From an uncultured Campylobacter sp. (GTDB taxonomy: Bacteria > Campylobacterota > Campylobacteria > Campylobacterales > Campylobacteraceae): 64,000 bases of DNA. Below, in pieces: positions 26,692 to 35,576 of this stretch. Below the pieces are notes generated by a model, which was not told the DNA's origin, made no database searches, and saw nothing but the letters and a program-made list of their open reading frames with translations. The number at the start of each line of letters is the position of its first letter. Within the stretch, counting starts at the first letter, position 1. The stretch lies in assembly GCF_938017775.1 (NCBI RefSeq), contig NZ_CALIIU010000079.1, forward strand, positions 16,283 through 80,282, given 5' to 3'. The position numbers and the translations under genes are program-made.

Positions 26692-27750
26692 TTAAAGCCT
26701 GCCGCGCAATTTCGTCGCTAGCGCTGCGCCGATTTTTTCGTAGCCCTCTTTTTGCAAGTGGATTTCGTCAGGGCGGATCAGCCCGCGCTCGCGCCAGCCG
26801 CGCCAGCCGCCATCCTCGTCCATAAGACCGGCTATGTCGTAAAACATTGCCCCTTCGTCTCGCGCTAGATGCGCTAGCACCTCCGCAGCGCGTGAGGCGT
26901 TTGGCACTTTAGGGCTTCGCGGCGGCGCTACGAGCAAGATTTTTGCACCGGGAGCTGCGGAGTGGACGGAGCGAAGCAGCCCACGGACGCTTTGGTAGAA
27001 TTTTTGCTCGTCAAATTTCGGATCCATCGCGTCGTTTGTGCCATAAGCGATGACTACGAGATCGTATCTAAGTCCCGAAAAATCCCTACCAAAGGCATCT
27101 GCACCCCATTTTTCGTAGAGGTTGCTAAACGCGCCGTTGCTCGCACAAGAGTCTGCAAAGCGCGCGTTTTTGCGGTAAATTTTATATCCTCCAAGCTCTG
27201 CTCCATCACGCAGCGATCGAATTTCGATCGGAAATCTAAGTCGCAGCTTAGAATACTCCCATTTCTGCGGCACTTCTTGCGAAATATACGCGCTTAGCCC
27301 ACTTGCGTCGCGCACGCGAAAAATCTCGCCGCTCTGATCCGATTTATGCAAAATTTCGACGTAAAAATCGCCGCTAAGCTGCTTTAGCTCCAGTCGCACA
27401 TTAGCGCCCTTTTTGCCGGTAGCGATCACTCCGCATAGTGGGAAATCGGGGTCTTGCTCGGTGCGGGATGAGATTACATTAAAGCCGCTTTGCTTAAATT
27501 CTATATTTTCGCTTTTGTGATATTTAGGCATCATTGCAGGCACGAAGCCGACGCTGTTTTGCACGAAAAAACCATGTCTGAAAGCATCTATCAGCGCGTC
27601 GCTTCCTAAATGCGAATCGCCAAAAAATTTCACTCCAAAGCCCGCAGAGCTTTTTGCGTTTGCGGAATTTATGCCGCGAACGCCTGCGTTTGCCGCGCAT
27701 CCGCCTAATAATGCGGCAAATAAAATCACTATAAATTTACTCAACTTCAA
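26692..27750 (-). CDS. ape1: SGNH-family lipoprotein, probable peptidoglycan O-acetylesterase
   Basis: The third gene of a patA-patB-ape1 order. The 352-residue protein has a lipoprotein signal peptide (lipobox LLGGC, cysteine near residue 18) and an SGNH hydrolase fold: block I GDSHLGSD near 43, block III YGTNDA near 233 and block V DEIHLQKEGY near 332, giving Ser, Asn, Asp and His. Ape1 enzymes remove acetyl groups from N-acetylmuramic acid so that lytic transglycosylases can act. Block I has GDSH instead of GDSL, usual for this group. Overlaps patB by 14 bases. Confidence 0.82.
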   Translation of the reverse strand: MKLSKFIVILFAALLGGCAANAGVRGINSANAKSSAGFGVKFFGDSHLGSDALIDAFRHGFFVQNSVGFVPAMMPKYHKSENIEFKQSGFNVISSRTEQDPDFPLCGVIATGKKGANVRLELKQLSGDFYVEILHKSDQSGEIFRVRDASGLSAYISQEVPQKWEYSKLRLRFPIEIRSLRDGAELGGYKIYRKNARFADSCASNGAFSNLYEKWGADAFGRDFSGLRYDLVVIAYGTNDAMDPKFDEQKFYQSVRGLLRSVHSAAPGAKILLVAPPRSPKVPNASRAAEVLAHLARDEGAMFYDIAGLMDEDGGWRGWRERGLIRPDEIHLQKEGYEKIGAALATKLRGRL

Positions 27751-29047
27751 TCCTTGATAAAATTTCTTTCGCTACCGCTTCGCAACCCTCTTTGCTCATA
27801 TGAATGCCGTCGTCTTGGCGCACGCGCACGAGCTTGGAGCCGCTTTGCAGATAGGTTTTATAGACGCCTTTTTCGCACACCAGCGGAGTTGTTTGCATAA
27901 AATACCCGCCAAGCGCCATACTGGCGTCGGCATATATTTGATTTAGCAGCTGCGTTTTCTCCTCAAAATCCGGCTTTTGCATACACGGCATCGCTAGCCA
28001 CAGCACTCCTGCACCGTGCGAGTGCGCCGTATCGTAGATCTCGCGCACCCTTGAGGCGTAAAACTCCCGCCAGCGCGGCGTTTTGATGCCGTAGGTCTTG
28101 CCGCCTGCGCGGTACTCCCAGACGTCGTTCGCACCCAGCAGCACGACTACGAGCTTAACGCCGCCATTCTCTCTAAGCGCAGTATCGAGCGTCTTTTGCC
28201 AGTCGAAAGATTTCTTGCTCGCAAGCCCCGTCGATTGCTTGCTAAGATCGATCACTCTCAGGCTTCGCTTCGGGAAAAATTTCTTAGCGTTCATCCCCAC
28301 GTATTGCATCAGACTATCGCCCATAAAAAGTACCTCATCGCCTGCATTTAGACGGATTTTGCCATCGTCGCTAAGCGAAATTTTAGCATCAATCTCCGCG
28401 GAGCTTTGCGTCGTTAAATTCTGCTCCAAAGCCTGCGGAACAGGAAGTTGAGAATCGGAATTTTCGCCGCTTTGCAAGGTTGCGCTTGCCGTGACGGGAT
28501 TTTGCGGCACAGAGGAGCTGCGCGGCATAGAGCTTGTTGTAGTCTGGCTTTGTGGCACGGAATTTTGCGAAGTAGAATTTTGAGGAGCGGAATTTTGTGC
28601 GTAAGGCTCTTGCGCAGAATCGCGCGTCTTTAAATGATGCGCAGAATTATTTAAGGCAGAATTCTTCGCGGCATGGGCTTGCGGCTTGCTACCTTGCGGC
28701 TTAACGCTTTGCGAAGTCTCGTGATCTCGCGCCCCCATACTTTGCAAAACTTGATTTTCCGCCATGCGATCTTGCGCAGATTTTTTAAAATTTTCGCTTC
28801 CGTCATGCGGACTTGCGTCCTCATCCTTGCTAATATCCTCGCCTTTGATACGCTGCTCAAGCCTATCTGCGACATTTGCAATCTTTTCGTAGATCTCTCC
28901 ACCTACGCGAAACGGCGAGCGGCGCAGCCATTCTTCTAGCCCAAAGTCATCGTGAAATCGCTGCTCCAAATAATAAAGCAGCGAGCCTTGCATAAAAAAT
29001 GCCGAGAAAAACAGCGCAAAAAGCAGAGTCGAAACAAACCTAAGCAT
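27737..29047 (-). CDS. patB: peptidoglycan O-acetyltransferase PatB-like, SGNH fold with long linker
   Basis: PatB transfers acetyl groups, delivered across the membrane by PatA, to muramic acid. The 436-residue protein has one N-terminal membrane anchor, then a hydrophilic region and an SGNH domain with FMGDSLMQYVG near residue 239, LLGANDVWEY near 298 and the DGIHMSKEG catalytic dyad near 410. Between about 119 and 216 lies a low-complexity linker rich in Gln, Asn and Ser (AQNS, PQNS, SQNS units) that is encoded by repeats of the DNA word GGAATTTTG. It abuts patA with no gap and overlaps ape1 by 14 bases. Confidence 0.83.
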   Translation of the reverse strand: MLRFVSTLLFALFFSAFFMQGSLLYYLEQRFHDDFGLEEWLRRSPFRVGGEIYEKIANVADRLEQRIKGEDISKDEDASPHDGSENFKKSAQDRMAENQVLQSMGARDHETSQSVKPQGSKPQAHAAKNSALNNSAHHLKTRDSAQEPYAQNSAPQNSTSQNSVPQSQTTTSSMPRSSSVPQNPVTASATLQSGENSDSQLPVPQALEQNLTTQSSAEIDAKISLSDDGKIRLNAGDEVLFMGDSLMQYVGMNAKKFFPKRSLRVIDLSKQSTGLASKKSFDWQKTLDTALRENGGVKLVVVLLGANDVWEYRAGGKTYGIKTPRWREFYASRVREIYDTAHSHGAGVLWLAMPCMQKPDFEEKTQLLNQIYADASMALGGYFMQTTPLVCEKGVYKTYLQSGSKLVRVRQDDGIHMSKEGCEAVAKEILSRIEVE

Positions 29048-30607
29048 CTAAAATCCTGCGTAGATGAAATTTGGAATTCCGCTTGGCATCAGTGCGAAAA
29101 TCAGCGTGAAGATCATGCCGAGCACGAGAGCTTTAGGTAAAAATGGCAGCTCGGCAAAAAGCGCGATCAAAGTATCTTTAAGAGCTGAAATTTTAGGATA
29201 AACAAAAATCCCCGCTAAAATCACCGCAAGCACCGCTAGCTCGCTAATATCTCCGAAAGCTCGCGCGCGGGTAAAAGCGCTCAAAATCGCCGCCGCATCT
29301 GGCAGGGAATTGGCGAAAAAAATCCAAGCGAAACTTACAAAAATATAGGTGCAAAATAGCGCCAAATGCGGATTTAGCGGCTTTACGCCCACTTTAGCAA
29401 GACATTTTAAAAACACAAGCGCCACTCCGTGCAAAAGCCCCCAAATCAAAAAATTTAATCCCGCGCCGTGCCATATGCCCGAGAGCGCAAACGCGATTAG
29501 CAAATTTACGCAGGTGCGCGCAAAGCCATTGCGCGAGCCGCCGAGCGGGATATAAATATAATCGCGTATAAACGTGGATAAGCTGATATGCCAGCGATCC
29601 CAAAACTCACCTAAATTCTTAGCCGCGTAGGGCATATTAAAATTCTGAGGCAGCTTAAAGCCCATCGCAAGTCCAAGCGCACGCGCCATATCGATAAAAC
29701 CGCTAAAATTCGTATAAAGCACCACGCCATAAAGCAGCAGTGCGGCTAGAATTTGCGCCGCGGAGGACTCAGGCTCGTCGCCGTAAACGCCCGAAATCAC
29801 ATCGCTATAATACGCGCCCAAATAGCCGCTAATAAGCAGCAGCTTAACTAAGGCAAAAATTATAAGCACATAAATTTCATCGGCATTGCCAAAGTGCTTG
29901 AAGCGATCAAACTGCGGCAGTACCGGCTCTACGCCCTTGGCAGCGCTAGCGCGCCCGATAGGACCCATCACGACGCTAGGGAAAAACGCTAAAAAGCACG
30001 CCAAGCTCAAAAAGCCCTGCTCGCCGCATTCGCGTCTATAAACCGAGACGAAATAGGTGATCGACATGAAAACATAATATGAAATTCCAAGCGGAAACGC
30101 CACGCTATCAACGGCACCTAGGTGCAGCGCAGCAAGCGCAGCATTGAAAAACTCCCTGACGTAGCCGTAATATTTAAAAAACGCAAGAAAAAATAAGCCG
30201 CCAGCAACTGCCGCAAGCATCACTGCGCGCGCCTTCGCAGTTGGTAACGGAATCTGCTTCGCTAACCCCGCTTTTTGCACCTGCTTTGCTATGCCAGCTT
30301 GTTTTGTTGCGCTCATCTGCTTGGCTGCCGCTTTACGCGAGAGCTTTTTCTTATACGAAGACTGCTTTGCGGGCGGTATGGCTTTTGCGACTACGCGATT
30401 AGCGCGAGCGATACACGCACCTGCAAAATACACGAATATGCTATAGGCCGCAAGTACTAGCGCAAAGCGCGGATTTACGGAGCACATAAAGCCATAGCTT
30501 GCCAGCAGGATCAGAATTTTTTGCGCAAAAATATGATTTTTGAGCGTCCAATAAACGATTAAAAACGCTAAAAAAGCAAGGACAAACTCGGGCGAAAAAA
30601 ATGTCAT
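29048..30607 (-). CDS. patA: MBOAT-family O-acyltransferase, peptidoglycan O-acetylation
   Basis: PatA moves acetyl groups across the inner membrane for PatB. The 519-residue protein is a polytopic MBOAT enzyme like AlgI: FPLGISYYVFMSITYFV-type sequence near residue 178, GFIDMARALGLAMGF near 305, the NLGEFWDRWHISLS core near 330 and the invariant histidine in ALSGIWHGAGLNF near 380. A Lys/Ala/Gln-rich insertion (about 66-124) sits in an early cytoplasmic loop and has no counterpart in AlgI that I know. It is first of three adjacent genes in the patA-patB-ape1 order known from C. jejuni. Confidence 0.85.
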   Translation of the reverse strand: MTFFSPEFVLAFLAFLIVYWTLKNHIFAQKILILLASYGFMCSVNPRFALVLAAYSIFVYFAGACIARANRVVAKAIPPAKQSSYKKKLSRKAAAKQMSATKQAGIAKQVQKAGLAKQIPLPTAKARAVMLAAVAGGLFFLAFFKYYGYVREFFNAALAALHLGAVDSVAFPLGISYYVFMSITYFVSVYRRECGEQGFLSLACFLAFFPSVVMGPIGRASAAKGVEPVLPQFDRFKHFGNADEIYVLIIFALVKLLLISGYLGAYYSDVISGVYGDEPESSAAQILAALLLYGVVLYTNFSGFIDMARALGLAMGFKLPQNFNMPYAAKNLGEFWDRWHISLSTFIRDYIYIPLGGSRNGFARTCVNLLIAFALSGIWHGAGLNFLIWGLLHGVALVFLKCLAKVGVKPLNPHLALFCTYIFVSFAWIFFANSLPDAAAILSAFTRARAFGDISELAVLAVILAGIFVYPKISALKDTLIALFAELPFLPKALVLGMIFTLIFALMPSGIPNFIYAGF

Positions 30608-32044
30608 TCAATCTTTCCAATTTAAATTTTTAAAGCTCTTGCGGCTTTTAGACGCTTGCGGCGTGAGATTTATATGAAGCGAAAAAGCTTTTTTAAATCG
30701 CTTACAGCGCGATATTTTATGCGCAGGTGCGGCATTGCGCCGCTAAACGCTCTAATAAATCTAGCGTCCAAATCCTTCTTAGATTCACGGACAGCTTGCA
30801 GCAAGCCCTTGCCACGTGAGCAAAATTCCGCCACAATGGCAAAATTTGAAACGCAAATGAGAGCTCTACACACGAATAAAATTTTTAAACGCGCTGAGCG
30901 GTTTGCCATCAAATTCTTATAAAACCTCGCAAACGCAGTCTCACAAGTTCTACCCGCATGATTTCAAAATAAGCGCTTTTTGGAATCATGCCATATAAAT
31001 TAGGCGCGCGATGCCGTTAAAATCTTATGAAATAAGATGAGCCGCACTTCATCACAACTATGAGGGCTAAAATTCTACAAAGCAAAATTTTAAAAGCCAA
31101 AAATTTTGCAGCGATAATAAAATTCCGCCCGTTAAAATCTATCGCGCGAAATTACTAAGTAGAATCTCACTTTAAGGCGCAATAGAAACCATCTAAAAGC
31201 TGTGCCTTATGAGCCAAAATCATGGCTTTAAATTTTTACTGCAAATTGCAAACTTACGCTACCATAAAGTCCCTTTTAATTTTGTGGCAGCGTAAATGCG
31301 CCTTGCGCCAGCCTCGCTCTTTCACGCAAAACGCAAGTAAAATCAATAAGCTTCGCATCGTAAAATTTTGGCTCTAGACTTGGTTTTAGCGCAGTGTAAA
31401 TTCGAGCTCGTTAGGCAAAATTAGCCGTAAATTTCAATACGGCTACATAGATTTGAGTTTGAGCCGAAATTTAACCTAGCAGAGCCGAATCTTGCTTCGC
31501 AATCCAGCCATTCTAACGAGATAATGTAAATTTTAATTTGCAATTTAAAATTTCTAGCGCAACGATACCGGCTTTGGCTCGCGCTTTGAAATTCTAATTT
31601 AGCGGCGCGAACAGTTCATAAAGCGGCGCGTAAAATTACAAATTTCAGCGTTTTTTATTCGGCTGGCTAGGTTTGTGTGCGCAAGAACTGATTTGCGAAA
31701 ATTTTAAAATTTTATCGCTTGCCCCAGCCCGCCTTCAGGGCAATCGCGATAAAATTTACGCTCCGCACCTCAAGCAAGCGAGCAGTTGCGATGAAATTCC
31801 AAGCTAGTAGTCGAGATGAAATTTTACGTCGCATTTTAAAAAGATCCCGCGCATGCCTAACTGAGAAATCCGTAAATCTCGCGCAAAATTTCACATCGCC
31901 GTATTACTTAGCAGCTATCAAATATGCTTGCCAAGCAGACGTGGTGAAATTTCATACTACCTTTTAATACTCGCTCGAAGTAAAATTTCGCGCAGCTGTT
32001 TTGGCGGTCCATACTCGAATAAACGCTCTATATAATTCTATCGC
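30608..32044. other. 1.4 kb spacer without a convincing gene
   Basis: No frame here has a recognisable protein, a proper ribosome-binding site and normal composition. Short overlapping frames near 30656-30922 and 31712-31967 are present on both strands. Much of 31030-31720 consists of AAAATTTTAAA and GAAATTTC words in both orientations, as in the other long spacers. No tRNA seen. It may be decayed gene remnants overtaken by these words. Confidence 0.5.
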
Positions 32045-32078
32045 AAAACGGCTGCCTGGCGGAATTTTACCCGGCAGC
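32045..32078 (-). terminator. terminator-like hairpin after metE
   Basis: On the minus strand GCTGCCGGG and CCAGGCAGC form a nine-base stem with one mismatch around a ten-base loop, followed by CGTTTTGCG, starting 22 bases after the metE stop. Confidence 0.55.
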
Positions 32079-32099
32079 AAAGTCTTTTATGCGCGAAAT

Positions 32100-34382
32100 T
32101 TACGCCTCTGCGCGGATGATCCTAACCGCTTCGACCATATTTTTTAAGCTAGGGCGAACTTCTTCCCATTTGCGGGTTTTTAGACCACAGTCCGGGTTGA
32201 TCCACAGCTGCTCTTTCGGGAGCACCTCAAGCAGCGCGCGGATCTGGCTTACGAGCTCCTGTACGCTAGGAATTCGCGGACTGTGGATATCGTAAACACC
32301 TGGACCGACCTCTTGTTTATAACCGACCGATTTGAAAACTCGAAGTAGCTCGTTGCCACTGCGAGCGGTCTCGATGCTGATGACGTCAGCATCCATCGCC
32401 TCTATCGTTTTGATTATATCGTTAAACTCTGAATAGCACATATGCGTATGAATCTGCGTATGAGCGCTTGCGGCACTGACGGCGAGTTTAAAGGCACTAA
32501 CGGCAAATTTTTCGTATGCAGGGATGTTTTCGGATCTAAGCGGATAGCCCTCTTTAAACGCAGCTTCGTCCACCTGAACGATCTTGATACCCGCGTCTTG
32601 CAGATCCGAAATTTCATCAAAAATCGCAAGTGCGAGCTGTTTTACTATCTGATCGCGAGGCTTATCGTCGCGCACGAAGCTCCAGTTCATCATCGTAACA
32701 GGTCCCGTTAGCATACCTTTCATAATCTTTTTAGTGCGGCTTTGGGCGTATTTGATCCACTCTACGGTCATCGGTTTTGGGCGGCTAACGTCGCCGAAAA
32801 GTAGTGGCGGCTTCACGCAGCGGCTGCCGTAGCTCTGCACCCAGCCGTTAGCGCTAAATGCGTATCCGCTCATCTGCTCGCCGAAATACTCGACCATATC
32901 GTTGCGCTCTGGCTCGCCGTGAACCAGTACGTCTAGGCCGATCTCATCTTGAAATTTAACGCAGTCGTCGATGTAGGCTTTGATGTCACGCTCGTAGGCT
33001 TCGCGGTTGATTAAGCCCTTTTTATAGGCATTTCGGACTTGTCGAAGCTCAGCAGTCTGCGGGAAGGAGCCAATCGTAGTGGTAGGTAAAATTCCATATC
33101 CAAGCTCTTTTTTCTGCACCTTGATGCGATCCTCGTAGCGATCGGCGCGCTCGAATTTATTTAAATTTGCGGCGCGGCTTTGCACTCGCTCGTCGTGAAT
33201 TAGAGGCGAGCTAGCGCGGGTTTTAGCGGATTTTTGATTTTCTTCGTAAGCTTTCATGCCGTGCTCGCACATCGGAATTTCAAAGAAAAGATGGGTTAAA
33301 ATCGAAATTTCGCTTAGCTTTTCGACAGCGAAGCTTAACCAGGATTTAACCTCGGCGCTTAGCTTGTCCTCGTATTTTAGCGTAAAAGGCACGTGCAAAA
33401 GCGAGCAGGAGGTACCCACGTAGATGCGCTCTTTAGGCACGTAGGCCTCGATAGCTTTGAGCTGAGCTAGCTTTTTGTCGATGTCGCTCTTCCAGATATT
33501 GCGCCCGTCGATCACGCCCGCAAAGAGCACGGTCTTAGCGTCTTTTAAGGCTTGAAGCTCTTTTTTGATATTCTCTTCGCTTGCGTAAACAAAATCAAGC
33601 CCGATCGCCCATACATCGGTTTTTACAATCTCTTTAACAGCCTCGGTCGCATGCTCAAAATAGGTCATAAAGATGATTTTTACGTTGCTTGCGACCTTGC
33701 TTAGGCGCTGATAAACGGGCACGATCTTCGGCGCTAGCTCAGCCGCGCGATCCGTCACGAAAATCGGCTCGTCGATCTGAACCACGACCTCGCTATCAAG
33801 CTCGCTAAGAAGCTTTAGCAGCTCCTCATATTTCGCGGCAAGAGCGCCCAGGTGCGCGAGCGGATCGCTTTTGTCGCTTGATTTGCTAAGCGCAAGATAT
33901 GTGATAGGTCCAATTAAATTTATCTTTAACGCGCAGGAATCCTTAAAATCGTTATTCTTCGCAGCCCTATACTCGCTTAAAATTTTACTAGGATTTAGGC
34001 TAAATTCCGTATACGCCGAGATCTCAGGCACGATATAGTGGTAGTTTGTGTTAAACCACTTCGTCATCTCCATCGCGACTGCGTCTTTGCTGCCGCGCGC
34101 CATCGCAAAATACTGCTCGTGCGCCGAAAGGGCAGCAAAGCGCTGCGGGATAACACCGAAAAGTACGCTGGTATCGAGCATCAGATCATAGTATGAAAAG
34201 TCATTTACGCTAATTAGGCCGCTCCAAGCGTCCAGCTGATATTTGATGTGGCGATCTTTTAGCTCTGCGGCGACTCGCTCTAGCGCGTCATAATCGCACT
34301 TGCCCGCCCAATAGCTCTCCAAAGCCTTCTTTAACTCGCGCTGCTCTCCGATACGCGGAAAGCCCGTAACGTAACTCTTCAT
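32100..34382 (-). CDS. metE: cobalamin-independent methionine synthase
   Basis: MetE methylates homocysteine to methionine using methyltetrahydrofolate-triglutamate. The 760-residue length is standard for the two-barrel enzyme. The N-terminus TGFPRIGEQRELKKALE and the C-terminal zinc site are intact: His and Cys in IHTHMCYSEF near 640, a Glu in SIETARSG, and Cys in NPDCGLKTRKW near 728; the homocysteine-binding ITTIGSFPQT-like segment is TTTIGSFPQT near 437. AAAGGATAGAG precedes the ATG. Monocistronic, with a hairpin terminator downstream. Confidence 0.97.
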   Translation of the reverse strand: MKSYVTGFPRIGEQRELKKALESYWAGKCDYDALERVAAELKDRHIKYQLDAWSGLISVNDFSYYDLMLDTSVLFGVIPQRFAALSAHEQYFAMARGSKDAVAMEMTKWFNTNYHYIVPEISAYTEFSLNPSKILSEYRAAKNNDFKDSCALKINLIGPITYLALSKSSDKSDPLAHLGALAAKYEELLKLLSELDSEVVVQIDEPIFVTDRAAELAPKIVPVYQRLSKVASNVKIIFMTYFEHATEAVKEIVKTDVWAIGLDFVYASEENIKKELQALKDAKTVLFAGVIDGRNIWKSDIDKKLAQLKAIEAYVPKERIYVGTSCSLLHVPFTLKYEDKLSAEVKSWLSFAVEKLSEISILTHLFFEIPMCEHGMKAYEENQKSAKTRASSPLIHDERVQSRAANLNKFERADRYEDRIKVQKKELGYGILPTTTIGSFPQTAELRQVRNAYKKGLINREAYERDIKAYIDDCVKFQDEIGLDVLVHGEPERNDMVEYFGEQMSGYAFSANGWVQSYGSRCVKPPLLFGDVSRPKPMTVEWIKYAQSRTKKIMKGMLTGPVTMMNWSFVRDDKPRDQIVKQLALAIFDEISDLQDAGIKIVQVDEAAFKEGYPLRSENIPAYEKFAVSAFKLAVSAASAHTQIHTHMCYSEFNDIIKTIEAMDADVISIETARSGNELLRVFKSVGYKQEVGPGVYDIHSPRIPSVQELVSQIRALLEVLPKEQLWINPDCGLKTRKWEEVRPSLKNMVEAVRIIRAEA

Positions 34383-34736
34383 CTCTATCCTTTAAGTAAA
34401 ATTTTGATATGAAAGTGTTGATTTTATCTAAAATTTCTTTTGACGTCATTAAAATTTTAACCTAATCTCGAAAATGAACGAAATTTCATCCAAAAGCGCA
34501 GGGGTGGAATTTCTCGATAAAATCTGAAATGGAATTTTTATCGACGGAATTCCGTAAGTTAAAATTTTAGGATTGAATTTAAAGGCGTTAAATTCATCAC
34601 AATTTAAACCTCATCGCAAGATTCTACTAAAACTTAGTAAAGCCTTGCGACGAAGCTAGCCTTACCTGACACACCGCAAAGCCACTGAGCATCAAGGCTC
34701 TATGAAAGCAGTGCAACGCCTCAAATATGAAAATTC
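34383..34736. other. spacer between metE promoter and an outer-membrane protein gene
   Basis: No coding frame is supported. The metE leader (about 34383-34450) is AT-rich and contains GATAAAATC on the minus strand. I see no S-box or B12 riboswitch fold that I can support. The 34600-34740 part has GCCTTG/CAAGGC pairs that could form a loose hairpin after the downstream gene. Confidence 0.4.
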
Positions 34737-35321
34737 TTAGAATTTATAATTATATCCTGCGTAAACGCCGTATTTTTTACCGTCGTTATCTTCGATATAA
34801 TCGCCGTCTTTGTACCACGCCTTGCTTGCTTTAAAGCCCATTTCAATCTCGCTATTGGAGCCAAACTCATACGCAGTACCTATCTTGCCGCCCAAAATGA
34901 AGCCACCCAGCGTATCGTCCGCTCTAACCCAGCCGCCATTGCTATAGTCTATTTTAACTTCAGTATCTAGCACCGAAAGCCCAGCGTAAGCGCCTAGGAC
35001 GAGCTTAAATCTACCGAAAAGCTCCGGCGTAAAATCCGCGCCGGCTACGAAATCGTGCGTGCTCCATTTAACCTTTCTTTTCGAATTGGCATTCGAGCTG
35101 GAATCCTCGCCCTTAAATCCGTAAAAATACCCGCCGTAAGCTCTAAACGTGCCGAAGTCATATCCGGCTTTAACGCCGATCTGCGGCTGTCCGTCATCAA
35201 AACCTGCGGCTTGGTTTTTGAAATTGTATCCGCCCTCGCCGCCTATGAAAAGCCCCTCCGCCATCGCGCTTACTGCAGCTAAAGAGCTAAGAAGCGCCAC
35301 TTTTGCAACTAAATTTCTCAT
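34737..35321 (-). CDS. small outer-membrane beta-barrel protein
   Basis: Signal peptide (RNLVAKVALLSSLAAVSAMAE, cleaved near residue 21) then alternating hydrophobic strands rich in Gly and aromatic residues (IGGEGGYNF, AYGGYFYGF, LVLGAYAGLSVL, GVYAGYNYKF) ending in phenylalanine, typical of eight-stranded barrels. The start chosen is ATG 35321, after AAAAGGAGTAAAG; the open frame continues 31 codons upstream without a site of this quality. Mature length is about 173 residues. Function unknown; surface porin-like or adhesin-like roles are possible. Confidence 0.78.
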   Translation of the reverse strand: MRNLVAKVALLSSLAAVSAMAEGLFIGGEGGYNFKNQAAGFDDGQPQIGVKAGYDFGTFRAYGGYFYGFKGEDSSSNANSKRKVKWSTHDFVAGADFTPELFGRFKLVLGAYAGLSVLDTEVKIDYSNGGWVRADDTLGGFILGGKIGTAYEFGSNSEIEMGFKASKAWYKDGDYIEDNDGKKYGVYAGYNYKF

Positions 35322-35576
35322 CTTTACTCCTTTTAAAAAAGTAACGCAATAGTAGCGAGCTAGAGCGAAACCGCGTGTAAATTTAAGGTAAATGCACTGA
35401 GATATGAGCATCAAATGAATTTAAAATTATTAGAACGATTTCTCTTTCTAATATATGACAAATTTTACGCAATACAAAACCGCCTCTTAACTTCGCGAAT
35501 AATTCTTCTTGACTTTTAGATACGAGGCTCAGGCGTAGAATTTTTAGTTTAACTTCATATATAATTTTAGACTACA

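Noticed and set aside
30656..30922. 88-codon plus-strand and 80-codon minus-strand frames
   Set aside because: Mutually overlapping and without ribosome-binding sites or motifs.
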